This document shows positions 33,591 through 45,659 of a stretch of 64,000 bases of DNA, piece after piece (positions within the stretch are counted from its first letter, which is position 1; every line of letters begins with the position of its first letter). Position numbers and translations under genes: made by a program. The stretch covers positions 5,704,001 through 5,768,000 of the forward strand of contig CM060731.1 in assembly GCA_030704615.1 (NCBI GenBank). The letters run 5' to 3'. The DNA is from Takakia lepidozioides (taxonomy: Eukaryota; Streptophyta; Takakiopsida; Takakiales; Takakiaceae). The notes under the pieces were generated by a model that did not search any database, had not been told where the DNA came from, and saw only the letters and a list, made by a program, of their open reading frames with translations.

Positions 33591-34920
33591 CTTCTTTTGT
33601 AGGGTACATGCTCATTTCATAGATTTGTAGAAATCTCCCACAAGTTACCACTTTCGTAATATGGTTATACAGCTTTTGTTTTTTCCCCCAGAAAACAGGG
33701 GACAGTGGCCCTGGATATTATGTTTGGAATTATTTTGGGGGAAAAAAAAAACCCCTGAGTACACCATGAGGCACACACACGGTAGTCAGTGAAGGGAGAA
33801 ACGAGCCTCTACAGATTATTTATGTTCCCGCTGATTTTTTATTTTTTATTTTAAGGAAAAGGGTAGGAAGCCCTTGAGAGCTTTATTAAAATTATTGAAG
33901 GGATCATTCCCGCTGAAACATTCTTAAGCATGCAGATTAAATATGTGATGTTACACATTAAAATTTTGATGGATGTGCACACAAAAGATGCCAACTAAAT
34001 GTGTTTGTCTCCCATAATTATCATTTCTCTTCATCCCAAAAGTAATCAGGCATACCATCTGTGTGTCCAACTTCATTTGTAGCTTGTGGAAGCCAATTTT
34101 CTTTAAAATGCAGATTAAGCTGCCTTGAATTAGTGCAAATAATTTGAACAATAGCATATTATAGATATTCGAAGAGAATGTATTTGATCCCCAAAGTTAA
34201 CATTTTTCTTTATTCCAACAATAAAAGAACTAAACATATGAAATGTTTTTTGAAAGTTGTTCTGTTCCTGTACAAAATCCGGATGGCAAGTACAATCTAT
34301 TCTAACAGTAGATTTCATGATTTTGCATCCATCCAAAAACTTATGTGAAATTGAAGTACACGCCACAGTCATTGGCTGGACCCAGTTCCTTCCCTAAGTA
34401 ACACCTCCTTGGTTGAACCAAACCCATAGATGAGAATGTGAACATGGAAGGGGATGAAATTGATAAGGTGATACCCATAAGGGGATATGGATAAGTTATG
34501 TGTTTTTCAGTTCACAGATATATCTCCAGGACATAGGCCCTGGAAGTGGAAACAAGTAAATCTCCTTATGCATATTCTTATCTTCTAATTTTTAAATTGT
34601 TTTTCAAAAGGGAAACCCGCAGTGAAATTTCTTTTTCCATTTTACAAAAACCATCACAAGGGCGACATGTAAAATATAACCAGCGCCCATGTGGCAAGAA
34701 TAACGAGGTGGCAGGGTTAGAAAAGTGGCTATATAACAGGTGATACCATTTAACAGTTCCACATGAGGCAAAATCAGGCTCCTGATAATCAACTACTGCC
34801 GCTTCAATCTGGCCAATTTTTTTATTTTTACCTCCCCAAAGTACAAGTAGCTGATACAGAGTAACCATATACATAGGCACAATATACATAGGTACAATTC
34901 AAATTTATTTAAAACATATA
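33590..34920. other. AT-rich spacer, no gene seen
   Basis: A family B motif lies at 33685-33725; the rest is AT-rich with no recognised domain on either strand. Confidence 0.4.
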
Positions 34921-35125
34921 TATGTGTGTCGGTATGCAGGCTTACTTAAGAGAGAAGGGGAGAAATATCCCCCTTTCATTCAGTAGCCATGGAGGCAAAC
35001 AGGAAGAGCCCCAGGCCTTTGCCAGACCCAAAGGCCACGAGACCAAGAGGATTATTTGAACCCAGACACACCTAGGTGGAATATAGTGCGCTGGTGGTAT
35101 TTGGCTTGTTGAGTCGAAAACACAT
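34920..35125 (-). repeat. tRNA-derived SINE-like element
   Basis: The minus strand has a B-box-like TGGGTTCAAATAAT near 35055, then GAATGAAAGGGGGATATTTC, matching the family body. The tail side lies near 34925. Confidence 0.55.
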
Positions 35126-35424
35126 TGACAAGTGTGGCTAAATAAAACCCTGTAAAAATGTAAATAGTATAAATGTCAATTTTTTTCCAGAATAATTTGA
35201 GAGAAAAATATCTTTAAAAAATTGGTCAATTTCTTAATTAGTTGACTGCAGGTTTACCACACAAATAAAGATGGTCAACTATGAAGAAATGTTGGGTAGG
35301 GTAATTAACCCCCTAATGCCTATGAATTTTTCCAACCTAAGAACAGAGTTCAATGAGGCCTTCATTGTGATAGAAACACAAGGGCGCCAGTCCTTTTTGT
35401 TTATTTTTGAAAAAGGGAAAAAGA

Positions 35425-35660
35425 ACTAACAGTCAGTAGTAGCGCACTGAGTGCCACTCAGATGATTCTGGGGTCAAATCCTGCTGCCTTGACTGGTGTG
35501 GCATGTTCTTCTACCCCTTCCCGTGGATGCGAAAGCCTTCGAGGTTACTGTGAAAGAGGGTATTTTCTCTCCTCTCACTATAATTAAGGGGGCCTGATTT
35601 GTGAGCTGTCACTCCCAGGTGTTTCCCTTGAAAAAGAAAAAAAAGAAAAGAAAAAGAAAA
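35425..35660 (+). repeat. tRNA-derived SINE-like element
   Basis: AGTCAGTAGTAGCGCACTGAG (degenerate A box) and TGGGGTCAAATCCTG (B box) head the element. The body ends GGGGGCCTGATTTGTGAGC, CACTCCCAGGTGTTTCCC and an AAAAG-rich tail to 35665. Confidence 0.75.
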
Positions 35661-35664
35661 GAAA

Positions 35665-36415
35665 ATTGTTGTGGTATCAATGAACCAAATCAAATCATGA
35701 GATAAAAGAAATTCATAGTCACACACCTATCACATATAAAAAATCTCTCTATAAACTGTATTCCGGATTTGGCAGATGTGCTTAGAAGTGCAACCGAACT
35801 TCTTATACAAGGGAACACAAACCAAACATGTATGCTCTCAAGGGTATAAAACAACTAGTCATTGAAATCAGTAATTATAACTGAAAGAGCTCATGCTAAC
35901 TAATTGCTTACTTTTAAAAACTATTATTAGTATGCAAAATCCTAAAACTCATTAACAGCATTTTTCCTCACCAAATGTACTGTTCACATACTTTTTTTTC
36001 AGCAAAATATGTAATACTTTCTGTAAGCAGATTCCAAGTGACAAAGAAAAAAGAGTAACGTCTTTGTTACAATTTGAAGTTATAACTGTTCAATGATAAG
36101 AAGTTATATATATATGCACACTCACACCATTTAAAGAGTGCAACTTACATCAATTCATAGCTAGCTTCTTAACTGAAAGCCAGTTACTAGTTACTAGTTA
36201 CTACGCTGAGGAGTAAATTCTGAAGTAGTGACCTAGATTAGTAATCCCCAGCGAACGGCTTGTTTTGTTGCTGGAGGGAGGTGCTGATGAGGAAGGCAGT
36301 TGCAGGCAGAGAGTGTGGGACACCCTCTCGAGTCTCAATCCGAGGCAGTGACAAACGATTAAAGTGGAGGCCGTAACCGCTCTGGACATCATGTTCTTTG
36401 TACAGGCCGTATCTG
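35665..36415. other. AT-rich spacer, no gene seen
   Basis: No domain or repeat family recognised; TTACTAGTTACTAGTTACTA-type short repeats at 36183-36203. Confidence 0.4.
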
Positions 36416-36419
36416 GCAC

Positions 36420-38140
36420 ATACGATTCAAATTTAGTGCTATGATCAAATCAGACTGCTTGATGCAACCCGACTAGTGACGGGCGATCAAATAAAATCAG
36501 AGCTGGCTGCTTGATGCAACAAGTCACTTGGTACTGATCAAATACGATCAGAAATAAGGCTGCTTCATGCATCAGAACCTCACTTCACACAGCTCACAGG
36601 CTTGTAGAGTCCCTGCGACGTCTACATCAATCCACGGACTAGAGGAGCTGGAGGGATCATGACGGTTTTCTTATCACTGCACCTTGCTTGGAATAACGGC
36701 AAGGTTATGCAAGCTGGCCCCTGTCAATAAGTGCGCTTGACATTCATCCTCGTATGGGCAAGCTGGTGATGGGAGGCCTTCCCTATCAACAACTGCTTGC
36801 CTTCATACTCGTTAGGAGTTAATGTTAAAGCTCTTGATCTGTAATCTAGATCAGGAATGTATCCAGGTAACTAGAGACGTCTAACTCTTAGTCATTATCA
36901 CAACCATCATATGAACTTTTGGTCGTCTCAAAGTTAGAAATCGAATGTTGGATTGCAGATCAGAGAGATCTACGGATATTTAGAGACTAGAGACTTCGTA
37001 GTCTTAAAACCAACCAGATGAAAGAGCTGGAGCACTCCATGATATATACATCGAATATTCGGGGAGGGATGATCATGATCTTTTCAGATGATGTCAATAT
37101 ACTGATACGAGAATGACATTGAATCGAATGTTGGATTGCATATCAGAGATATCTACGGGTACCTAGAGATGTGTTACTCTTGGTTATTCTCAAAACCAAT
37201 CAGATGATCCTCTCAATGTTATAAATGGAATGTTGGATTGCAGATCAGAACATACGGGTACTCCTGAAGTCAATATTCAATCAGACCAAAAATCGAATGT
37301 TGGGGGAGGAATGATCGTGATCTTTTCAGTAAAGAAATACCAGAGTTTGCTTGTCCCCCCTCAATGACTGATTGGAGCGACTTGGTCCTCTCAACGTCGT
37401 AAATCGAATGTATGAGATCTCGTGATCTCGTGCTAATGACATTATGAAAGCTTTCCACGCCAGTCCCGCTATGTGAGGCACCGTTTTGGATGTTTTAAAA
37501 AACTAGTACGAGAACTCAACATCCGTAGAACTCCTGTCTAAATTCCTTGCTGCAATCAGAGAGATGTCTGCCTGGTGTCAGCCTGACATCCTCTCTGTCA
37601 AAAGAGAACTCACATCCCTTTGTGTCTTGCTGTTTCTCTGAAACAGCAGAACATCACATCCTCTTTGTGTCTTGATCTACTGCAGAGACATGTCATGCCC
37701 TCCATGTGCGGCACGTTTTTCGCCTCCCATTTATTTTCAAAACTGGACATCCTGAGTGCTAAACTCTAGCTGGCATGTACTATCTAAATTCCCTCAGTTG
37801 TCATAGAGATTGATATCTGCAGCTGTCCAAATTCCTTCAGTTGTCATTGAGATGATATGTCCTCTCTGTGCGGCACGTTTTGCTCCTCCCACTAAATTTG
37901 TCATATAGAGGTGACAAGTCCTGTCTAAATCTCATCAGCTGTCATAGAGATGACATGTACTGTATGCGCGGCGCGCTTTGCGCCTCACAATTGTTTTTCC
38001 AAGTTAATAATGGAGTGTCACATCCTCTCAAGTGATTTCTAAAGCCATTGATCTATGTGGGGCAGGACAATAACCCACTGTTGGCCATCTGTGTGTAGTA
38101 GCACGTTTTCTCTAGTCCGAGGTATTATTGATCAAAACTA
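36420..38140. repeat. Region of degenerate, interspersed short repeats
   Basis: ATCGAATGTTGGATTGCA recurs near 36940, 37123 and, altered, near 37225 and 37290. GATCAAAT...GCTTGATGCAA recurs at 36445-36580. GTGCGGCACGTTTTGC-type motifs recur near 37705, 37868 and 37965. No coding frame of note; the region looks like an old tandem or satellite-like area. Confidence 0.5.
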
Positions 38141-38149
38141 GTTTGAGAA

Positions 38150-38630
38150 TCCGACATCCTCTTGATGGTCCAGTTGCGTTAAGAATGAATCCGAGATTTC
38201 GGCATGCTCTTGATGGTGCAGTTGTTGTTAAAAATCTCGGTGGTGCCTGCAGTTGCTGCTAAGCCTAATCCGAGAATTGGACATCCTCTTGATGGGGCAG
38301 TTGCTGTCAAGACTAATCCGAGAATTCAACTGCATCCTCTTGATGGTGCAGTGCTGTTAAGACTTATCCGAGTTCGACATCCTCTTGATGGCGCAGTTGC
38401 TGTTAAGACTAATCCGAGAATTCGACATCCTCTTGATGGTGCAGTTGCTGTTAAGACTAATCCGGGAGTTCGACATCCTCTCGACGGTGTAGTTGCTGTT
38501 AAGACTAATCCGAGACCTCAGACATCCTCTGGATGGTGCAGTTGCTGCTAAGATTAATCCAAGAATTCGCATACTCTTGATGGTGCAGTTGCGGTTAACA
38601 CTAATCCGAGAGTTCAACATCCTCTTTAGA
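38150..38630. repeat. 48-bp minisatellite, about nine to ten units
   Basis: The consensus contains AATCCGAGAATTCGACATCC, TCTTGATGGTGCAGTTGC and TGTTAAGACT. Units start near 38267, 38315, 38411, 38459, 38507 and 38555, with diverged copies at both ends. Because 48 is a multiple of 3, an open frame at 38204-38551 reads a 16-residue repeat (HPLDGAVAVKTNPRIR). This is taken as a by-product, not a gene. Confidence 0.9.
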
Positions 38631-38639
38631 TCTAGAGCT

Positions 38640-41420
38640 ATTATACAATAGAAGCTGACAGGTTTCTCATATCAGGCCTTCCCCTTGCAACACGTGGTTC
38701 GTGATCGACCGACCTTGAGTTACTCCAATCCTATTTGAAAGAGACTGTCCCCTACATTGTGGGTAATAAGAGAAACTATCCCTCTCTTTCTCCATACGAG
38801 GCGCAAAAGTGCTTAGTCTTCGTAGTATGGGGAGTCAATCGATTCTGTGCGCAGTTCCAGATCCTTAAACGCTACACGCAGTGCTTTCCTTTTGCAACAC
38901 GTGGCTTCGGTGTCAAACCAATCCAACAACTCAACGCTTTTATCCTCTCCAAGCCTGATTGATCAAAGAGTATGGTGGGAGATAAAGACCGCGAGCCCGA
39001 ATTAATCGATCCAACTTGTTAGTACGAGGCCTGATTCATGAAACACGTGCTGTTTGGCCTTCATACTTGTGCAGAGAGTCACTCTCAAATTAAGACATTT
39101 TCCGTGCAATACTGGAGCTGCAGCCTGCAATGATAGCACTAGCAACTCAAGGACTCAACATCCAAGCTTGCTTGAGAGAGATGTCCCTTACACACTTGCC
39201 ATGGGGGACAAATAATGTGAACTAATCTGTCCAAGTCCTGGGTACTGAGCCTTACACGTGCTCAGCATGCATACTCTTGGGAGTCACTCTCAAATGAAGG
39301 CCAGCTTTCCATGCGATATAGGAACTCAAGCTTGCTCCTTTGAGGCACTGTCAGCACCAGTACCCAATTACTAGGTTGTTCTTGGCTCCAAATCATACAC
39401 CAGATCTGTTGGAGGGATGATCATACTCAAGTTTGTTACTAAGAGGAACTATCAATATAATGCAGCTTCACGTTCTGTTTGTCCGAGGCCTCCGTTGTGC
39501 AACACATTACACACCAGCGCAGATAGTCAACATTAATATCGAACTTGTCCTCTTGTTGTCTTCATCCACCGATGGTCTTTGCAAAATCAATTTACTTTGC
39601 AGAGTTTAAAACAGCTGCCTGCGTTGCCGCAGGTGGGTCAGTTTACAACGCCTTAATTGATATCACAACTCAAACTACAACTGCCGCAGAGAGACTAAAT
39701 GCCGTCGTTTGATGCAGAAGCTCTAACGTCATTCCCGCCCCTTGAAATCCCAAAAGACTACTGCTCATCAACACTGAAGGTTTGCAGTAGACTGCATGCC
39801 CGCTTTTTGATGTTGGTCTTTGGAAAAACACTGCCACTTCATAAATGGCTCGTATGCCCTTGGCTTCCAGCCCAGTCTTGTATCTGACATACTACACACT
39901 CTTAAAGGCCAAGCAACATACTACCTACACTTTATAGGTCAAATCATTTGTCATAATAATGAGTACCAAATTAAGGAAGCCACTAAATGGAATATTAGGA
40001 AACCAGGCCCAGATTGAGAGGAAAAACCCTCAGCTAAGTTACAAAGCGGATTAAGTTTCCCTTATCATCACTCTTACGAACCCCCTGAGAGGGCACAGTG
40101 TTCCTCCTATGGACTATTTTTCCATCTTTGCTTTGGACTGCAATAATCTAAAATGTTGGGACCTCATTTCAAGCAGAGATCATCACATGGGGAAACAGGT
40201 GTTTTTGCAGAAATGTAGACACAATGGGGATCTTTGCTAGGTAAATTATAATTTTAAACTAAAACTAAATTCAAAGTAACTAACTCTGTGGCCTGGGAAG
40301 TAACAAGTAACCCCAAAAACTAACATCTACAGATGACTAACATTTTTTAACATAAAAAGAGGTTATGAATAATTGAAACGACGGTTAGCTATGCAACAAC
40401 AAACCGTCCAGTACTGGTAGAGTGATAACGGCCAGAGGTCGCAAAAATAAGATTTTGTTTATCACTTATCCCCTCCACATTGATCAAATGCACCACTACA
40501 AATAATCTACATTGCGGTATACTTACAATCTTCATCTGAAGACTTTTTGGTCAGGGGGTGGTATCCCCACAGTAAGCCTTCGTGGCCCGGGGTGGTTATT
40601 TTTTCCACTTCTTTGTACCTTCATCCATCCATTAATAAATTCCCAGGGCCACTGTCCCCTGTTCTGTAAATTTTATAAGAAAAAACTTGAATTAAGGAAA
40701 TAAGTGAGGAAAAGAATTAGATTTTCTTACATTGAAATATTATTTAAAGAGTATGGCATTAAAAAGCTCACATGGACCTGTAACTTTTGTATTAGGATCT
40801 ACCCTAATATATGCATACAAGGTTGTTAGTTGTTAGTTGTTAGTTGTTAGCTTGCTATTATCGTGAATCTGAGGTTTTCCTTAGACTGGCCCCCGGTGGC
40901 ATGTCTAGGGTGTTACTCATCTGTCAAGCTATAAGCTATGACCACCTGTCATGGTTGTTTTCTCCACAAATAATATGAGTATGAATTGCAGGGCCTCCGT
41001 CCTCCCAAATTTTTAATCCCTTCTCTTTTATCAGGGTCGTTTGGTGAAAGAGGGAGTAAAATTTGTTAACATCCAACATCAAATAAAAAATAAAAATGGC
41101 AATATCAAACCTGATGCCTGAGAACAATGTTTCTGCTGTGGATGCCAACACAGTCTCTTGAACAAGCCTCATGGGAGGGCCTTCAAAAAACAACTAAGAG
41201 TGAGATATCATCCCATTAGTATAAAAGAAAAACAACTTTCATGCCTCTCTATGGCTGACACCTATTTCCAATGGAAGGTTCAGACTACATTTACATCAAT
41301 AAACTGGTTACATGTTTTGATGCAAAATGGCTTCATCTTGGACCCCAGTAGCATCTGACATCAAGAAGTGAGTGAACGCACGACAATGATGGTATAGTTC
41401 ACTACTACAACTGGCCTCTG
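38640..41420. other. Spacer, no gene seen
   Basis: Mixed unique sequence. A family B end (CAGGGCCACTGTCCCCTG) lies on the minus strand at about 40640-40670, and GTTAGTTGTTAGTTGTTAG at 40825-40850. Short frames show no domain. Confidence 0.4.
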
Positions 41421-41449
41421 GATTTCTATATACACATGTATCATGTAGA

Positions 41450-41725
41450 GTTCTTAATCCTTCCATCAACCACACATCAGTTGAGTTATTCAAGCCGGCA
41501 ATCTGGCCTGTAGTAGGTAACCCACAGAAAGAGGGAGACAGACAGCTAGGCTTAAACATTTGTCTCTACTGACCCTGAACAATGGATTCACCAAGAGTCT
41601 TGAAAGGTGGAGGTGTCATGTCAGAGTTCTTTAATCAGTCTCTCAACCACACACATCAGTAAAGTTATTCAAGCAGGTGACCCAAAGAAAGAGGGAGCCA
41701 GACACCTAGGGCTTGATCGGTCTCT
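41450..41725. repeat. Two-copy direct repeat, unit about 175 bp
   Basis: GAGTTCTTAATCCTTCCATC with ACACATCAGTTGAGTTATTC and AAAGAGGGAGACAGACA (41450-41560) recurs as a diverged copy at 41625-41725. Confidence 0.7.
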
Positions 41726-42390
41726 CTACCTAACCGCAAGAATGGATTTACCAGCAGTCTTCATTATCACCTGTCTTTTTGTATCTTTTGGACAAATGAA
41801 AAAGAACTCAGGGAGACACCTCTAATACATGCTTCTCCCAATTCCGACTCCACCTCAATCTGATCACATATTTCCCAAACTGTCAGAATGGATGCTTACA
41901 GGGGTTTTCAGTTAAACACACCTTACCTCTAACTGAAACGTGCATAGGCCTAATTTTCTTGCTATGGTACAGATTTTTCAAACAGTCCTAAACCTAAACT
42001 CTCTCCACACTCGGCCATCTGATGGGGCTTTTTCTTCCCCTTATTAGTGATGCCCTTTGGCAGGTCCCATTGATTCATTCCTACTGTTGAAAGCCTCTCT
42101 CCACCCAAGACTCTTGCTAGGAATGGAATTTGCAGATGGTGTGGATCAAGAACATCCTCTTTCACACGTGCTTTTCAGTTATCCACCATGTCTCTTGACA
42201 CGGAATTACACTCTCTTCATCTATGCTTATTCTCTAAAAACTTCTACTGTATATTACAGAGTAACCCACATCACATTGGGCATCTTGGATCCTGATATCC
42301 AATCTGACAGCTTATAGGAAACAAAGAAAGACACACAAGAGAGACCTCAACCCTCCACTTTGGGGAAGAGGGCAGGCTGAGGGGAGTGTA

Positions 42391-42577
42391 GCAGCTAAAG
42401 ATGGTCAACTTTCTGTGCAGAATTTCATAAGCTACTGTGCAGGCTGCCCGAAATCTTCCCAGGATAAATAATACTACAGGGAGAGCTAAAGATGGTCAAC
42501 TTTCTGTGCAGAATTTCTTAAGCTACTGTGCAGGCTGCCCGAAATCTTCCCAGGATAAATAATACTACAGGGAGAGA
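42391..42577. repeat. Two-copy tandem repeat, unit about 93 bp
   Basis: AGCTAAAGATGGTCAACTTTC to ATAATACTACAGGGAG is repeated head to tail with very few differences. A flanking GGGAAGAGGGCAGGCTGAGG occurs both before (42363) and after (42605), and a third diverged copy follows at 42630-42760. The array lies 3' of the GST-hemerythrin gene. Confidence 0.85.
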
Positions 42578-42830
42578 CATGAGAGAGACCTCAACTCCCA
42601 CTTTGGGGAAGAGGGCAGGCTGAGGGGAAGAGTAACAAGATTGTTGACTTTCTATACAAAATTTCTTAATGTATCTGCAGCTTGCACAAAATCTTCCCCG
42701 TAAACTATAGGATAGCCTATTATTTTGTGTAGGCTGCACGGAATCTTTCGAGTATAAACAAAGACGCCAAGAGGACATAACTCGCACACTGGACGAAGTG
42801 AGACTGTTCTCCCAGGCAAGAAAAGGATGT

Positions 42831-45650
42831 TTACCCTCCAGCAGCATTGTCCAGTCTTGCGAGTACTGGCATCCTCTCCTGGGCCACTCTCCAAACAGAC
42901 TCAAAGTCATCTGCAGCATTCCTTAAAACATTGGCTGTTTTTGTAATAAAAGAGTTTCCTGCTCCCTCAGACGAACATTGCATTACCCCTAGGTATTGCT
43001 GAATTTCATGAGGCTGCAACCCTTGAAGCAAATAAGGTAATAAATTTGCATGGGAGGACTCCATCGTTGCTAAGCACTGCCCCACCACTGCTTCTTGTTT
43101 CTTGCTGCCAAGGCCCACCCCTTCAAGCAATGGCAGCAGATCTTTCTCTTCTTCGTGATAATGTTCCACGCTATATGTCTGCTATCATTTTAATTGACAG
43201 CGCACATCAGTGTTAGAAATGGTGAGCCCTCCCTCTTATTTTCTCGAATAATCCTCTCAACATGCTTGTCCTCAGTTATAGGACAAACTCTTTCTACTGC
43301 TGTCCAAAATATCAGGTCGATCCCTTAGCTCGCATATTTCTAAGAGATATCTCTTCAGAAGCTATAGATGCCACAAAGTAGAACTCCATTGACAACAGCT
43401 GACAATGCAGTGTTAGAAATGCTGAGCCCTCCCTCTCTCTGTCTCAAATACTCAACTCTACATGCTTGTCCAAAACTGTAAAAACAACTCTTTCTGCTGC
43501 TACCCAGCAGATCTGGTTGGTCCCTGAGGTCACATACTTATAAAAAAACATCTATAGAAGTAACAGTAGTACACTTGTAAAAATGAAGGGAGAGTAGACT
43601 TTTTAAGGGACCCAAACGTAGTGCAGACAAGCATTGAGGGGTGGCCGTTTACTTGAGAACAAGATATTTGATTCAAGTGAGGTCCAGACTTAAAACTATT
43701 GACTTGGCAAAAGGCTAGCTACTGACCTGGAGGGTGTGCAAACGAATGGCAAGAGCCAATAGAGCTTCAAAGTACATAGCACTGCCTGGTTTCATAGCCA
43801 TGAGCCCCTTTATGTCCTCCCGAATCCCATTCATCAATGGCAAGTCTCGTGCATGGTCTCTGAGTGCTGCCTCACTCAACCCTATAGTAAAAGAAACTAG
43901 ACAGTAATTCAGTGATTGAAATCGCACAACACTTGCACATAGCAGAAAGTGCAGGGCCGATGTATATTCACATGATCATAATCGGTGTACTCAAAGATCA
44001 AGAGAAAAGAAAGAAAGAAGTTTATATATGTCAAAGTAAGACCCAAAAAGACAGAGGACACAAACCTACAACCATCAAAAAGAGAGAGAAAGACGGTCAA
44101 CATGGGAGTCAAAGCCAGCTTCTCTTGCAAAAGAAGCTTTTGGACTAGAGACAGAGACAGCTCAGCAAAGAGCATTGCAGAGATGAAGGTGTTTGTTACC
44201 GGTGTCAGCCTTCTCAAGTACAGGAAAGATAATCCTCTCCTCCATCTGTGCATGCTCTTGCATCAACTCCAAAAGATGTCCATAGCCTTTCCAAAGTGCT
44301 CGAATTTGCATCCCAACTGTCCCTTTCAAAGGATCTACTGCTGTTGCTCCAGATGTGGCCACCGCCAGCCCATCCGCAAGCTCCACAAGTCCCCCCAAGT
44401 GCCAAAGAATACTATGGTGCTGCAGCATGCTCATGACTACAACTGGCGGTGGTGCCCTTTCCAACAAGGTTTTAGCCACTGCTGTCTTTAGAAGGTCATA
44501 ATCTAACTTCACAGGATTATAGCTGGGGAAAGACTGCATGGTTCGGCTATAAGAATGGAGGTTTGAGTGCTCAGAACTCATTTTGAGCCCACGAAAATAT
44601 GTGAGAAGATCAACCAGAGCAAGGAATGGAACTAGGTAGACATCTGCGAGGGTGAATTGAGGCCCAAAGAAATAGGGACCCTCCCTTCCATGTTCCCAAA
44701 TACCACTGTCCAGTCTTGCAAAGGCAGCATTCAGCTTTGGCTCCAATTCTTGTTGAACAAATGGGTTCCCATCATACAACAGCTGCCCAATGAGGGGTGT
44801 GAAAGTATCTCGTATGTACATCACCCACAGCTGCACCTGCTTCTCTATATCACCGGGAACCAATGGCGGACCCTCAATGGCCTCCTCAATGTAGTCTAAA
44901 ATGGCATCGCTTGATCCACTGAGCGTATGGTTACCATGCTGCAGCACAGGGATTTTTCCATTGCGGCTGACCGTTGCTAATAACTCGAGCTTGTGGTTGT
45001 TCAAGTCATTGAGGCTCAACCAGGTAGGCTCCACAAGCACACCCTATGAGCAGGGCACAAGCAAAATGAGCTTTCTGTAACAACATGAAGACATTTCCCT
45101 TGTGATTTTGTATTTCATGGACCTGAATAATGTGAAGGCATCTACTACTACTGCGGGCTTGTGCTCAAACCTAGTCAGTTCAAACTGCAGCACAAGAGTG
45201 CATAGAAGAGTTATTCTAATTTCTATGAATAAGACCTGACACAAGGCACCCTGCAAAGTAGATTGGATGCATTCACTGAGAGAATGCAACCTCTGGTAAA
45301 TGCAACACTCACAGGGGAAACCAAGGGTAATTGCAGCTCAAAGTGAGCCCATGGTGAATGAATAATCCTCTGTTACCGCCAATTGAAACTTAAAACCAGC
45401 TTCCTCAAAATCTTAGGTGACACAAGATTTCCCATTATACTGCAGGTCATGCTAATCTTACCTTATGCTGCAGAGCAATTCTTATACGCAGTGTGAATGG
45501 GCACAGCATATCTCCAAATAATTGCACGCCTCCATTGTCTATGTCTTTGTGTGTGGGAGAGGCCCAATCAGGCACCACTGCAGAAGGTTTGGGAGTTTCA
45601 ACATTGCTCTTTTGTCCAAGCCTCTCATGCTTTCCTAGACACGCTCCCAT
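42831..45650 (-). CDS. Glutathione transferase-hemerythrin fusion, four exons, intact
   Basis: Minus-strand exons: 45650-45462, 45043-44200, 43881-43727, 43178-42831. GT-AG junctions keep frame, giving 1,536 nt and 511 residues. The start MGACLGK suggests N-myristoylation at Gly2 with Cys4 palmitoylation. The GST N-domain has DMLCPFT (Cys50, a CPF-type active site as in DHAR and omega GSTs), the cis-Pro motif KIPVL (93-97) and SSDAILDYIEE. The alpha-helical GST C-domain runs to about 225 (PYFFGPQFTLADVYLVPFLA). From about 268 a hemerythrin-like four-helix domain shows probable diiron ligands: QHHSILWH, EHAQMEER (His327, Glu331), RDHARDLP (His354) and EHYHEEEKD (His402/404). GSTs joined to hemerythrin have been described from a moss; substrate and redox role are unknown. 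A further 3' exon cannot be excluded, since GGTAAAC sits at the stop. Confidence 0.88.
43195..43510. repeat. Two-copy repeat inside an intron of the GST-hemerythrin gene
   Basis: CAGTGTTAGAAATGGTGAGCC with ACATGCTTGTCC and AACTCTTTCTACTGCT (43208-43325) is repeated with changes at 43410-43530. Both copies lie in the intron between exons 3 and 4. Confidence 0.65.
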
Positions 45651-45659
45651 AATTTCTTC

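Noticed and set aside
38204-38551. Open frame with a regular 16-residue repeat
   Set aside because: It follows directly from a 48-bp DNA minisatellite; no start context, no splice sites and no flanking conserved sequence.
42652-42919. Further 3' exon of the GST-hemerythrin gene
   Set aside because: The sequence after the stop at 42831 has no hemerythrin similarity and is part of a tandem repeat field, although GGTAAAC at the stop could serve as a donor.
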